Shown here in pieces: positions 57,016-64,000 of a stretch of DNA of 64,000 nucleotides. Under the pieces are notes generated by a model. That model was not told the origin of the DNA and searched no databases. It saw nothing but the letters and a program-made list of their open reading frames with translations. Source of the DNA: Zoogloeaceae bacterium. GTDB taxonomy: Bacteria > Pseudomonadota > Gammaproteobacteria > Burkholderiales > Rhodocyclaceae. The DNA lies in assembly GCA_031287525.1 (NCBI GenBank), contig JAITSU010000066.1, positions 1 to 64,000 on the forward strand. The letters run 5' to 3'. A program made the translations under genes and the position numbers. Every line of letters begins with the position of its first letter. The stretch's first letter is position 1.

Positions 57016-57780
57016 CTACTGTGGTTTTATGGTTTGTTCCGCTTCATCTTCCGATTCGCTGTCCGGCACAAAGACATAGCCCATCCCCCAGACCGTTTGC
57101 AGATAACGGGGACGACCGGGGTCGGGTTCCACCAGTTTGCGTAACCGCGAGATTTGCACGTCGATGGCGCGGTCAAATGGTCCCTGCTCGCGTCCGCGCG
57201 ACAGCGTCATCAGCCGGTCGCGCGATAGCGGCTGGCGCGGATGCTGGAGCAGGGCGGAGAGTACGGCGAATTCGCCAGTGGTCAGGGGATAAGTCTGCCC
57301 GTCGGTTTTTTTCAGGGTGCGGGCGGCAAAGTCGACTTCCATGCCGCCGAAACTGATTTTTCCCGGCGCTTCCGGCGCGTCGTTCGTCTGGCGCGGACGC
57401 CGCAACACCGCCTGAATACGGGCAAGCAGTTCGCGTGGATTGAAGGGCTTGGGCAGGTAATCGTCCGCGCCCATTTCCAGACCGAGAATCCGGTCAATGT
57501 CCTCGCCTCTGGCGGTCAGCATGATGATGGGGATATTGTTGCCCAGCGCGCGCAGCCGTCGGCAAATGGCAAGACCATCTTCGCCGGGCAGCATCAAATC
57601 CAGAATCAGCAGGTCGAAATGCTCGCGCTGCAAATACTTGTCCATTTGCGTGGCATCGGGCGCGGTGCGGATTTCGTAACCCTGTTCACCCAGGTAACGC
57701 TGCAACAGGCTACAGGCGCGGGTGTCATCATCAACAATCAGAAGGTGTTTCGGACGCTTGTTCGCGTTGGTTATGGTCAT
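57016..57780 (-). CDS. ompR: OmpR-family DNA-binding response regulator
   Basis: 254 residues. Receiver with LLIVDDDTRA, phosphorylated Asp in LLILDLMLPGEDG and KPF; winged helix with TGEFAVLSALLQHP and DVQISRLRKLVE...YLQTVWGMGYVFV. Close to OmpR in length and sequence pattern. First gene of the two-component operon. Confidence 0.94.
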   Translation of the reverse strand: MTITNANKRPKHLLIVDDDTRACSLLQRYLGEQGYEIRTAPDATQMDKYLQREHFDLLILDLMLPGEDGLAICRRLRALGNNIPIIMLTARGEDIDRILGLEMGADDYLPKPFNPRELLARIQAVLRRPRQTNDAPEAPGKISFGGMEVDFAARTLKKTDGQTYPLTTGEFAVLSALLQHPRQPLSRDRLMTLSRGREQGPFDRAIDVQISRLRKLVEPDPGRPRYLQTVWGMGYVFVPDSESEDEAEQTIKPQ

Positions 57781-57966
57781 GTCGAATAAGTAAAATGTTG
57801 TTGGATAAAGAGTGGCTAAGCACCCTGATTCAATTTTACACGTCCGAAAGAAAAATGAAGACGATTGGCATCACTTTGTTACAATTTCATGAGTTTTACA
57901 AATAAATATGTTTTTTAGCAGAGATATGCCCGAAAATACAGTTTTACCGCGTTCTGCTTGCCGTTC

Positions 57967-58548
57967 ATGAAAAATCAATTTTTATGCGCCTTGTTATTTC
58001 TGTTGCTGTCCTTGTTGCCCTGCGTGGCAACGGCGGATGGACACCGCGAAGCGTATGCGGACGGCGAAGCGCGGCGCGAAGGGAGCGACGGGTTTGGCAG
58101 AAGCGTCAGCCCGGATGTTCCTCCGATTGCGAGCGAACGGGAAGAAAAACGACAATTCAAGAGTTTGTGGCGGCAGCTTTCGCGTGAAGAACAGGATGCG
58201 CTACGCCAGCAGATGCGCGCCGCCTGGCAACGCCTGACGCCGGAAGAACGCCAACGCGCGCTGGCGACGGTCGAAGCGGAAGCGCGTGAAAGCGGGAGTA
58301 AAAAACACCACGGAGCAGGTGTGGATGACGAGAAAGACCGGGCGCATGAAAAACGCAAGGCAGAACATAAAGCCTATTGGAAAAGCCTGAACGCCGAGGA
58401 ACGCGCGGCATTGCGCGAAAGTTTGCGGGCGAATCTGCGGGAAACGCTGCGCCAACACTGTCTGAATTCGCGGAATCAACAGAATCAGGGCGTGGAAGGC
58501 AAAGGGCAAGGACTGGAAATCACCTGCGCCAAAGCGCCCGATCGCTGA
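57967..58548 (+). CDS. Exported DUF3106-type protein
   Basis: 193 residues from the ATG at 57967, with a signal peptide ending near residue 24 (CVATADG). Two repeats of the pattern W-x-x-L-x-x-E-E-x-x-A-L-R (FKSLWRQLSREEQDALRQQM; YWKSLNAEERAALRESLRAN) are typical of DUF3106. A periplasmic Arg/Glu-rich helical protein, function unknown. Divergent from ompR, which might regulate it. Confidence 0.75.
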   Translation: MKNQFLCALLFLLLSLLPCVATADGHREAYADGEARREGSDGFGRSVSPDVPPIASEREEKRQFKSLWRQLSREEQDALRQQMRAAWQRLTPEERQRALATVEAEARESGSKKHHGAGVDDEKDRAHEKRKAEHKAYWKSLNAEERAALRESLRANLRETLRQHCLNSRNQQNQGVEGKGQGLEITCAKAPDR

Positions 58549-58588
58549 AACGACAGCTTCAGGATGAGGATGGGTTAGAATCCGCGCC

Positions 58589-59278
58589 ATGCAAATTCTG
58601 GCTCTGGAAACTTCTACCGAATCCGGTTCCTGCGCGCTTTGGCAGGATGGTCGTGTGCTGGCGGCGGACTGTCCGGCGGGCGAGTCACATTCCGCCACCC
58701 TGATTCCTCTGGCGCAGCAACTTCTGGCGACCGCCGGCAGCGACTTTTCCGCTTTGGACGCCATCGCCTTCGGCATGGGGCCGGGCGCGTTTACCGGCTT
58801 GCGCGTCGCCTGCGGCATCGCGCAGGGCATGGCGACGGCGCTGGATAAACCCGTGTTGCCCGTTGGCTCGCTGGAATGCATGGCATGGGCGGCAGGCGGC
58901 GGACGGACGCTCTCCCTGCTCGACGCGCGCATGGGCGAAGTCTATGTCGGCGCATTTACCCGCCACGCCGACGGTGTGCGGGCAGTCGGCGAATTGCAGG
59001 TCTTGCGACCGGAAGACATCGAACTGCCAGAGGGTTTTCAGGTTGTGGGCAATGCGCTGCTGGCGTACCCGCAACTGCTTGAGCGCTTTGCCCCTCACAC
59101 AAAAATTCAGCCCGAAATTCTGCCTCACGCCCGCCCGCTGGTCGAACTGGCGGCGCTGGCGTTCGCGCGCGGCGAAGGGCTAGACCCGTCGCTGGCGCTG
59201 CCGCGCTACGTGCGTGACAAGGTGGCGCGTACCACGGCGGAACGCCTTGCGGATTCGGCGGTCGGAGTACGGACTTGA
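58589..59278 (+). CDS. tsaB: tRNA threonylcarbamoyladenosine biosynthesis protein TsaB
   Basis: 229 residues. Partner of TsaD and TsaE in making t6A37. ILALETSTESGSCAL, FGMGPGAFTGLRVACGIAQG and LLDARMGEVYVGAF are signatures. Followed by rimI, a common pairing. Confidence 0.94.
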   Translation: MQILALETSTESGSCALWQDGRVLAADCPAGESHSATLIPLAQQLLATAGSDFSALDAIAFGMGPGAFTGLRVACGIAQGMATALDKPVLPVGSLECMAWAAGGGRTLSLLDARMGEVYVGAFTRHADGVRAVGELQVLRPEDIELPEGFQVVGNALLAYPQLLERFAPHTKIQPEILPHARPLVELAALAFARGEGLDPSLALPRYVRDKVARTTAERLADSAVGVRT

Positions 59279-59784
59279 ACGCCGCGCAGCTCCAGCAAAT
59301 TGCGGCGCTGGAACGCCTGTTGCCGCTGGAAATCGTCGCCATGCGCGTCGCCGATTTGCCGCAGGTCGTGGCGCTGGAAGCCGCCGCGCAGCCTTTCCCC
59401 TGGCAGGAACGGAATTTCACCGATTCCCTGACGGCAGGACACCACGCCTGGATACTGCGGCGCGGCGCGACCTGTCTGGGGTTTTCCATTCTGATGCATG
59501 TCATCGACGAAGCCCATCTGCTCAACATCGCCGTCGCGCCAAGCGCGCAGGGGCAGGGCATGGGCGCGCGGCTGTTGCGACACGCCATGCGCGAAGCGGC
59601 GCGGGCGGGTATGGACAAACTGTATCTGGAAGCGCGCCCTTCCAACGTCCGTGCCCTGCAAATCTATCAAGCCTTCGGTTTCCGGCAGGTTGGCGTGCGG
59701 AAAGCCTACTATCCGGCGGCAAAAGGGCGCGAAGACGCGCTGATTTTTTGCGCCGCGCTGGAAGGCAGTGAGGTTAAGCAATGA
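59275..59784 (+). CDS. rimI: Ribosomal-protein-alanine N-acetyltransferase RimI
   Basis: GNAT acetyltransferase of S18. 169 residues from a TTG at 59275 that overlaps the tsaB stop (TTGA); an ATG at 59341 (MRVADLPQVVALE) fits the usual family start better. LNIAVAPSAQGQGMGARLL binds acetyl-CoA and LEARPSNVRALQIYQAFGF follows. Overlaps udg by four bases. Confidence 0.9.
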   Translation: MNAAQLQQIAALERLLPLEIVAMRVADLPQVVALEAAAQPFPWQERNFTDSLTAGHHAWILRRGATCLGFSILMHVIDEAHLLNIAVAPSAQGQGMGARLLRHAMREAARAGMDKLYLEARPSNVRALQIYQAFGFRQVGVRKAYYPAAKGREDALIFCAALEGSEVKQ

Positions 59785-60596
59785 CGATGACAGCGCAACA
59801 ACAGAGCATCCTGCAAGAAATGGGGTACACACTGTGGTATTTCAGGAATCAGGGGACAGGTGACGGGGAGCGGCGGGTGGAAGTTGCGCCTGCTGAATCT
59901 GTGTCCGTTCCTGTTGCCGTTGCTGCGACTATGCCGTGCGCTGTTGCCACACCGATTGCGCCGCCAGTTGCGTCACCTGTCGCCATGCCAACAGTGCCGC
60001 AGGAAGACGCGCCTTTGCGCAATGACCGTGCCGCCGCCATTGCGCGCATGAGTTGGGAAGAACTGGCGCGGGCGGTGCGGGAATGCAGCGCCTGCGCGCT
60101 TTGCGAACGGCGCAGGCAGGCGGTGCTGGGCGTGGGCGATACGGCGGCGGACTGGCTCTTTATCGGGGAAGGGCCGGGCGAGCAGGAAGACATCAAGGGC
60201 GAACCTTTCGTCGGACAGGCAGGCAAGCTGTTGGACGCCATGCTGGCGGCGATTGGTCTTGTGCGTGGACAAAATGTTTACATCGCCAACGCCGTCAAAT
60301 GCCGACCGGAGAACAACCGTACGCCGCACGCCGAAGAAATGGCAGCCTGCCGCCCCTTCCTCTTGCGCCAGATTGCGCTCCTGCAACCCAAACTCCTCGT
60401 GCTGCTGGGCAAAGCCGCCGTGCACAGTGTGCTGGACGACGATCAGGCGTTGGCGAGATTACGCAAGCAACCGCTGCATTTCGGACAAATTCCGGTCGCC
60501 GTCACCTACCATCCCGCCTACCTGCTCCGAAACCTGCCCGAAAAAGCCAAAGCATGGGAAGACCTTTGTCGGGCGAAGAAGATAGCGGAACACTGA
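59781..60596 (+). CDS. Uracil-DNA glycosylase, family 4 (iron-sulfur)
   Basis: 271 residues. Removes uracil from DNA. The catalytic core is at about 90-270: CSACALC and [11 protein letters not shown] with the later Cys hold the [4Fe-4S] cluster; [20 protein letters not shown] is motif 1 and [11 protein letters not shown] motif 2. The N-terminal 85 residues are a Pro/Val/Ala linker, part of which ([11 protein letters not shown]) is encoded by a dispersed repeat. Confidence 0.9.
   Translation: MTMTAQQQSILQEMGYTLWYFRNQGTGDGERRVEVAPAESVSVPVAVAATMPCAVATPIAPPVASPVAMPTVPQEDAPLRNDRAAAIARMSWEELARAVRECSACALCERRRQAVLGVGDTAADWLFIGEGPGEQEDIKGEPFVGQAGKLLDAMLAAIGLVRGQNVYIANAVKCRPENNRTPHAEEMAACRPFLLRQIALLQPKLLVLLGKAAVHSVLDDDQALARLRKQPLHFGQIPVAVTYHPAYLLRNLPEKAKAWEDLCRAKKIAEH
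59843..59868. repeat. GACAG-type repeat inside udg
   Basis: CAGGAATCAGGGGACAGGTG followed by ACGGGG matches the left end of the rlmD-deaD element, including the TTCAGGAATC lead-in. It is read through in frame. Confidence 0.6.
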
Positions 60597-60688
60597 TTCC
60601 GATTTGCTTTTTGTCTGAATTTCGTAGAGAATTGCGGGTTTTCCAGACTTGGCCAATATCGCCGGTCGTCATTTTCAAGGATCAAGAC

Positions 60689-60907
60689 ATGAAAAACGGT
60701 ATCCACCCCGATTACGAGGACATTCAGGTGACGTGTTCCTGCGGCAACACCTTTACCACCAAATCCACCATGAAAAAGGCGCTGCACGTTGAAGTGTGCT
60801 CCAACTGCCACCCCTTCTACACTGGCAAGCAAAAGATTGTTGATACCGCCGGGCGCGTGGAAAAATTCAACCAGAAATTCGGTTCGCTGCGGAACAAAGC
60901 GGCTTAA
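60689..60907 (+). CDS. rpmE: 50S ribosomal protein L31, zinc-binding form
   Basis: 72 residues from the ATG at 60689. [19 protein letters not shown] and [14 protein letters not shown] carry the C+ zinc cysteines. No paralogue is nearby. Confidence 0.95.
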   Translation: MKNGIHPDYEDIQVTCSCGNTFTTKSTMKKALHVEVCSNCHPFYTGKQKIVDTAGRVEKFNQKFGSLRNKAA

Positions 60908-60940
60908 CGCAGACGCATCCGCGTTTGATCCGTATTTGAC

Positions 60941-60968
60941 AAAAAGGCAGCCGGTGGCTGCCTTTTTT
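60941..60968 (+). terminator. Intrinsic terminator after rpmE
   Basis: AAAAAGGCAGCC-GGT-GGCTGCCTTTTTT. Confidence 0.9.
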
Positions 60969-61006
60969 GCACGTCGCAAAATTTCACACCCTGCCTGAAC
61001 GCCAAT

Positions 61007-62626
61007 ATGACCGTACCCTCCCTGAAACTTCCCCCCACTGGCTGGACACTCGCCGGCTTGTTCGCGTTCTACGTGCTCGCGGGGCTGTTCGGGCATGATC
61101 CGTGGAAGACCGAGGATGTCATTCATCTGGCGGTCGCCCGCGATTTTCTCGACGCTGGACACGGGCTGGAGCTTTCTCTTGCCGGTCGCCCCTTTCTCGC
61201 CGCGCCGCTTTACTACTGGAGCGCCGCGCTCACCTGGCTCGGTTTCGGCTGGCTCATGCCCATGCACGACGCCCTGCGTCTTGCCAGCGGGCTGTGGACG
61301 GCGCTGACCCTCATCACCCTGTATTACGCCGGACGCGAATGGTATGGGCAGAATAACGCCGCCGCCGCGCCCATCCTGCTCGCGGGCAGTTTCGGGCTGA
61401 TCGTTCGCGCCCACGAAGCGCAGCCCATGCTGGTGTTGCTTGCCGCCATCAGCCTTTGGCTCCTGTCCGTCGCCCTGCTGCCGCGTAAACCCAGAGCCGC
61501 TGTTTTGCTGCTGGCGAGCGCGCTCATCCTGGGCGCGCTCGGCGTGGGGCTGGCGGGCATCCTGCCCCTGCTTGCGCTGACCACTTTGCCCCTGATTTTT
61601 TACCGCACGCGCCATGCCCTGTTGTCCATCCTGACGGCGTTGGCGCTCGCCGCACTGGTGTTGGCGGCGGCGGGCGGCGCGTTGTATGCCCTCGCGCCGG
61701 AATGGTTCCTCGCCTGGACGCGGCATGAGCGCAGCGCCTTGCTGTCCGGTGACTGGAGCTATGGTCGGGACATGCTGGAATTTTTGAAACTCCTGCCGTG
61801 GTTCTCCTGGCCTTTGTGGCCATTGGTGGGCTGGACGATTTGGCAAAAACGTCGTCAGCGCCAATGGCAAAACGTGGAAATCCTGTTACCCCTCGTCGCT
61901 TTCGCGGTGCTGTTTTTTGTCCTGCCCGTTTGCGTCAACATTCGGGAACGCACGGCCATTCTCATCCTGCCGCCGCTGGCGTTGCTTGCCACGCCCGGCG
62001 CGCTCATCCTGCGTCGGGGCGCGGCGAACGCCTTCGACTGGTTTTCCGGCACGGTGTTTACTGTCTTCGCCATCCTGATGTGGACGGGGTGGAGCGCCAT
62101 GATTTTCGGGTATCCGGCGCGGCTGGCGGAACGCGCGGTGGAACTCGAACCCGGTTTTATCGGGCGCTTCGACTTCTGGTTTTTCGCGCTGGCGGCGCTG
62201 GTAACGCTATGGTGGGGCTGGCTTCTGCTGACACTGCCGCGCTCGTCCTGGCGTTGTATCACCCGTTGGAGCGCCGGTCTTTCGATAGTCTGGTTGCTGG
62301 CGGTTTCCCTCTGGCTGCCCTGGATTGACTACGGCAAAAGCTATCGCCCGACTGCCGCCACCCTTGCCGCGCAATTGCCGGAAAACGCGGGCTGCATCGC
62401 CGAATGGCATGTGGGCAACGCCCAACTCGCCTCGTTCGCCTATTTCGAGCGTCTGCGCTTCATGCCGCTGGAATCGGAAGGTCAGTATTGCCGCTGGCTG
62501 CTGACGCAAGGCAATTCCCGCGCCGAACTCACCCCGCCCGGTCAGGGCTGGCAGCGCGTCTGGGAAGGCAACCGCCCCGGCGACCGCAAAGAGCGTTTCC
62601 GGCTGTATCGACGTTTGGCGGAGTAA
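61007..62626 (+). CDS. Membrane glycosyltransferase, ArnT/PMT-like
   Basis: 539 residues with about 11-12 membrane helices. The first periplasmic loop HDPWKTEDVIHLAVARDFLD has acidic residues where GT-C enzymes hold their catalytic Asp/Glu. A soluble periplasmic C-terminus starts near 445. Relatives move sugars from polyprenyl phosphate to lipid A or proteins; the acceptor is unknown. No arn genes are near. Confidence 0.8.
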   Translation: MTVPSLKLPPTGWTLAGLFAFYVLAGLFGHDPWKTEDVIHLAVARDFLDAGHGLELSLAGRPFLAAPLYYWSAALTWLGFGWLMPMHDALRLASGLWTALTLITLYYAGREWYGQNNAAAAPILLAGSFGLIVRAHEAQPMLVLLAAISLWLLSVALLPRKPRAAVLLLASALILGALGVGLAGILPLLALTTLPLIFYRTRHALLSILTALALAALVLAAAGGALYALAPEWFLAWTRHERSALLSGDWSYGRDMLEFLKLLPWFSWPLWPLVGWTIWQKRRQRQWQNVEILLPLVAFAVLFFVLPVCVNIRERTAILILPPLALLATPGALILRRGAANAFDWFSGTVFTVFAILMWTGWSAMIFGYPARLAERAVELEPGFIGRFDFWFFALAALVTLWWGWLLLTLPRSSWRCITRWSAGLSIVWLLAVSLWLPWIDYGKSYRPTAATLAAQLPENAGCIAEWHVGNAQLASFAYFERLRFMPLESEGQYCRWLLTQGNSRAELTPPGQGWQRVWEGNRPGDRKERFRLYRRLAE

Positions 62627-62835
62627 TGACGCATTGCAAGCTTCCCGCCTGCGCGGAAATGACGGAGCGTTTTTGAGGGTGATGCTGGTCGGGGACGCGG
62701 CAGGCTTCCGTCCTGCGATTCGACCTGCGGATTTTGATGCGCTGCCTCTGGTTTTGAAACCGATTTAATGTTGGCAGAACGCATGACTCCTCTATAATCT
62801 CCAAATTCCATTTTTTTACAACGAGGGAGCGTTCT
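62627..62835. other. Intergenic region with remnants of GC-rich repeats
   Basis: About 210 bases without a gene. CCCGCCTGCGCGGAAATGAC near 62644-62663 resembles common dispersed repeat sequence. AT-rich sequence before 62836 may hold the parA promoter. Confidence 0.4.
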
Positions 62836-63456
62836 ATGCGCGCAGTCATGGTAGCCAATCCCAAGGGCGGGGCTGGCAAAACAACCCTGGCGACCAATCT
62901 TGCCGGTTATTTCGCCAATGAGGGCAAAAACGTCACGCTTTGCGATTTGGACAGACAGCAATCTTCGCTGCGCTGGCTCGCCTTTCGTGACCCGGAATTG
63001 CCGTCCATCACCGGCTATTTCAACGGCAACCAGATGCTCATCAATCTGCCGCAAGAGCCGGACTGGGTGGTGCTGGACGCGCCGGCGGGTTTTCAGGGTT
63101 ACAAGTTGAACGATTACCTGCGGGCGGTGGATCGGGTCTTGATTCCCATCGTCCCGTCCATTTTTGATATGGCGGCGACGGAAGATTTTTTGAACACCTT
63201 GCGACAGGATTTAAGTGGGCGCATGGCAAAAATCGGTATCGTCGCCATGCGGATTGACCCGCGCACCCGCGCCGCCAACATGCTGGAAGAATTCCTGCGT
63301 CATTTTGACATCCCCATCGTCGCCTATCTGCGGAATACGCAGAATTACGTGAATGTGGCAGCGGGCGGGCAAACCATTTTCGACCCGCCGCGCGCCCGTA
63401 ACAAACGCGACATTGAGCAATGGCAAAATCTGCACAAGTGGATTTTGAAGAAGTGA
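62836..63456 (+). CDS. ParA-family ATPase
   Basis: 206 residues. Deviant Walker A PKGGAGKTT (residues 9-17), DLDRQQSS as the switch region and VLDAPAGFQ as Walker B. No ParB gene is adjacent and it is shorter than chromosomal ParA, so it may position some other cargo, as MinD/ParA orphans do. GAGGGAGC precedes the start. Confidence 0.88.
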   Translation: MRAVMVANPKGGAGKTTLATNLAGYFANEGKNVTLCDLDRQQSSLRWLAFRDPELPSITGYFNGNQMLINLPQEPDWVVLDAPAGFQGYKLNDYLRAVDRVLIPIVPSIFDMAATEDFLNTLRQDLSGRMAKIGIVAMRIDPRTRAANMLEEFLRHFDIPIVAYLRNTQNYVNVAAGGQTIFDPPRARNKRDIEQWQNLHKWILKK

Positions 63457-63478
63457 TGATTCCGTAGCGCGTCAAGAA

Positions 63479-63520
63479 CGGCGCGGCGACTTGGGAATCC
63501 ATGTCGTCGCGCCGCTTTTT
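63479..63520 (+). terminator. Intrinsic terminator after the ParA-like gene
   Basis: CGGCGCGGCGAC pairs with GTCGTCGCGCCG (one mismatch), followed by CTTTTT. Confidence 0.8.
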
Positions 63521-63646
63521 GACCCGCTCGCCCGAATAGCTGTGAACTTACTTCAAGTTAACCCTCTATCTCGTTATTTTTATTGATTTTATTCTGATTT
63601 TTGTTAGACTGAGGTAAAATCCGCCGCACAAATAGATGGTCTGTTT

Positions 63647-64000
63647 ATGAAAAATTTTCTTATTTCCTTGCTGGTCGTTGCTGTCGCTACGTTTGCCAGC
63701 GTACCCGCCGAGGTCAGCGCAGCCCCCAAGTCATCTGCCAAGCAGAATGCGGCAAAGTCCAGACAAAGCGTGGCGCAGGGTAAAAAACTCGCCAGCAAAT
63801 CCGTGAAGCAGAAGTCGATTGTCCGCAAGGCTGCGGCGGAGAACGATGAGTATTTGTTCGACAAGGAGGGTCGGCTGGCGCTCGGTTCGGTTTCGGCGCT
63901 GGTGCTTGACCAGATGACGGGTACGGCGCTGCTGGAAAAGAATCCCGGCATGATTTTGCCCATCGCTTCCATTTCCAAATTGATGACCGCGATGGTGGTG
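63647..64000 (+). CDS. pbpG: D-alanyl-D-alanine endopeptidase (PBP7 type), C-terminus cut by window edge
   Basis: 118 residues visible. A signal peptide ends near residue 27 (EVSAAP), followed by a basic Lys/Ser/Ala-rich linker. The penicillin-binding domain starts near 78 (GSVSALVLDQMTGTALLEKN) and the active-site SxxK is in PIASISKLMTAMVV. Hydrolyses peptidoglycan cross-links in the periplasm. Confidence 0.88.
   Translation, partial: MKNFLISLLVVAVATFASVPAEVSAAPKSSAKQNAAKSRQSVAQGKKLASKSVKQKSIVRKAAAENDEYLFDKEGRLALGSVSALVLDQMTGTALLEKNPGMILPIASISKLMTAMVV

Noticed and set aside
60053..60688. A long frame running into rpmE
   Set aside because: It overlaps udg out of frame; L31 has its own start at 60689.

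Overview
The window looks like about 64 kb of chromosome from a moderately GC-rich Gram-negative bacterium, most likely a betaproteobacterium (Rhodocyclales/Nitrosomonadales-like). This rests on gene order and family content rather than on any database search: argS-SPOR protein-dsbA, rseC-mucD, thrS-infC-rpmI-rplT-pheS-pheT-ihfA-merR, tsaB-rimI-udg, a waaG/waaP core-LPS locus, and DUF7931, DUF5610 and DUF3106 proteins. Both ends cut genes: a lipoprotein at the left and a PBP7-type endopeptidase at the right.

Layout. 1-4.3 kb: lipoprotein, a PLD-like protein, rlmD and a DEAD-box RNA helicase. 4.6-6.4 kb: a decayed accessory insert at the 3' end of guaA, with a broken phage tape-measure gene, an integrase fragment and an intact HigBA-like toxin-antitoxin pair, bracketed by two copies of one palindromic repeat. 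6.4-12.4 kb: guaA, glutaredoxin-like protein, mucD, rseC, recQ. 12.5-17.6 kb: a core-LPS operon (waaG, waaP, three InaA/Kdo-kinase-like proteins, one with two kinase domains). 17.6-20.6 kb: dsbA, SPOR protein, argS. 20.9-24.7 kb: ferric-reductase-like oxidoreductase, glycine-zipper lipoprotein, and glnK-amt behind a sigma-54-type promoter. 25-30.3 kb: etfB, etfA, acyl-CoA dehydrogenase and ETF-quinone oxidoreductase, a complete route from acyl-CoA to quinone. 30.8-38.2 kb: a Crp/Fnr regulator divergent from a Fur-box-preceded uptake operon (TonB receptor, binding protein, permease, ATPase) ending in two related GATase-fold proteins of unknown role. 38.2-43.7 kb: coiled-coil protein, mfd, and a diguanylate cyclase of foreign base composition. 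43.7-51.6 kb: tRNA-Val and the translation cluster, with infC apparently starting at AUC. 51.6-60.6 kb: two hypothetical proteins, TerC, tadA, L,D-transpeptidase, response regulators, an EnvZ/OmpR pair, DUF3106 protein, tsaB, rimI, family-4 UDG. 60.7-64 kb: rpmE, a membrane glycosyltransferase, a ParA-like ATPase and a partial pbpG.

The most unusual signal is at the repeat level. Two families of short repeats are scattered through the window. One consists of GACAGRR heptads, sometimes arranged as inverted pairs around a core hairpin. The other consists of palindromes with GTAGGGGCG ends. Both touch coding sequence: heptads supply stop codons (deaD, the integrase remnant), an N-terminal linker (UDG) and an 18-residue insert between the catalytic loop and metal-binding motif of a kinase domain; palindromes supply the stops of two other genes. 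The best candidate for an undescribed protein system is the pair of GATase-fold proteins at the end of the iron-type uptake operon. All functional calls come from reading the sequence and recalled family features; no search was run.
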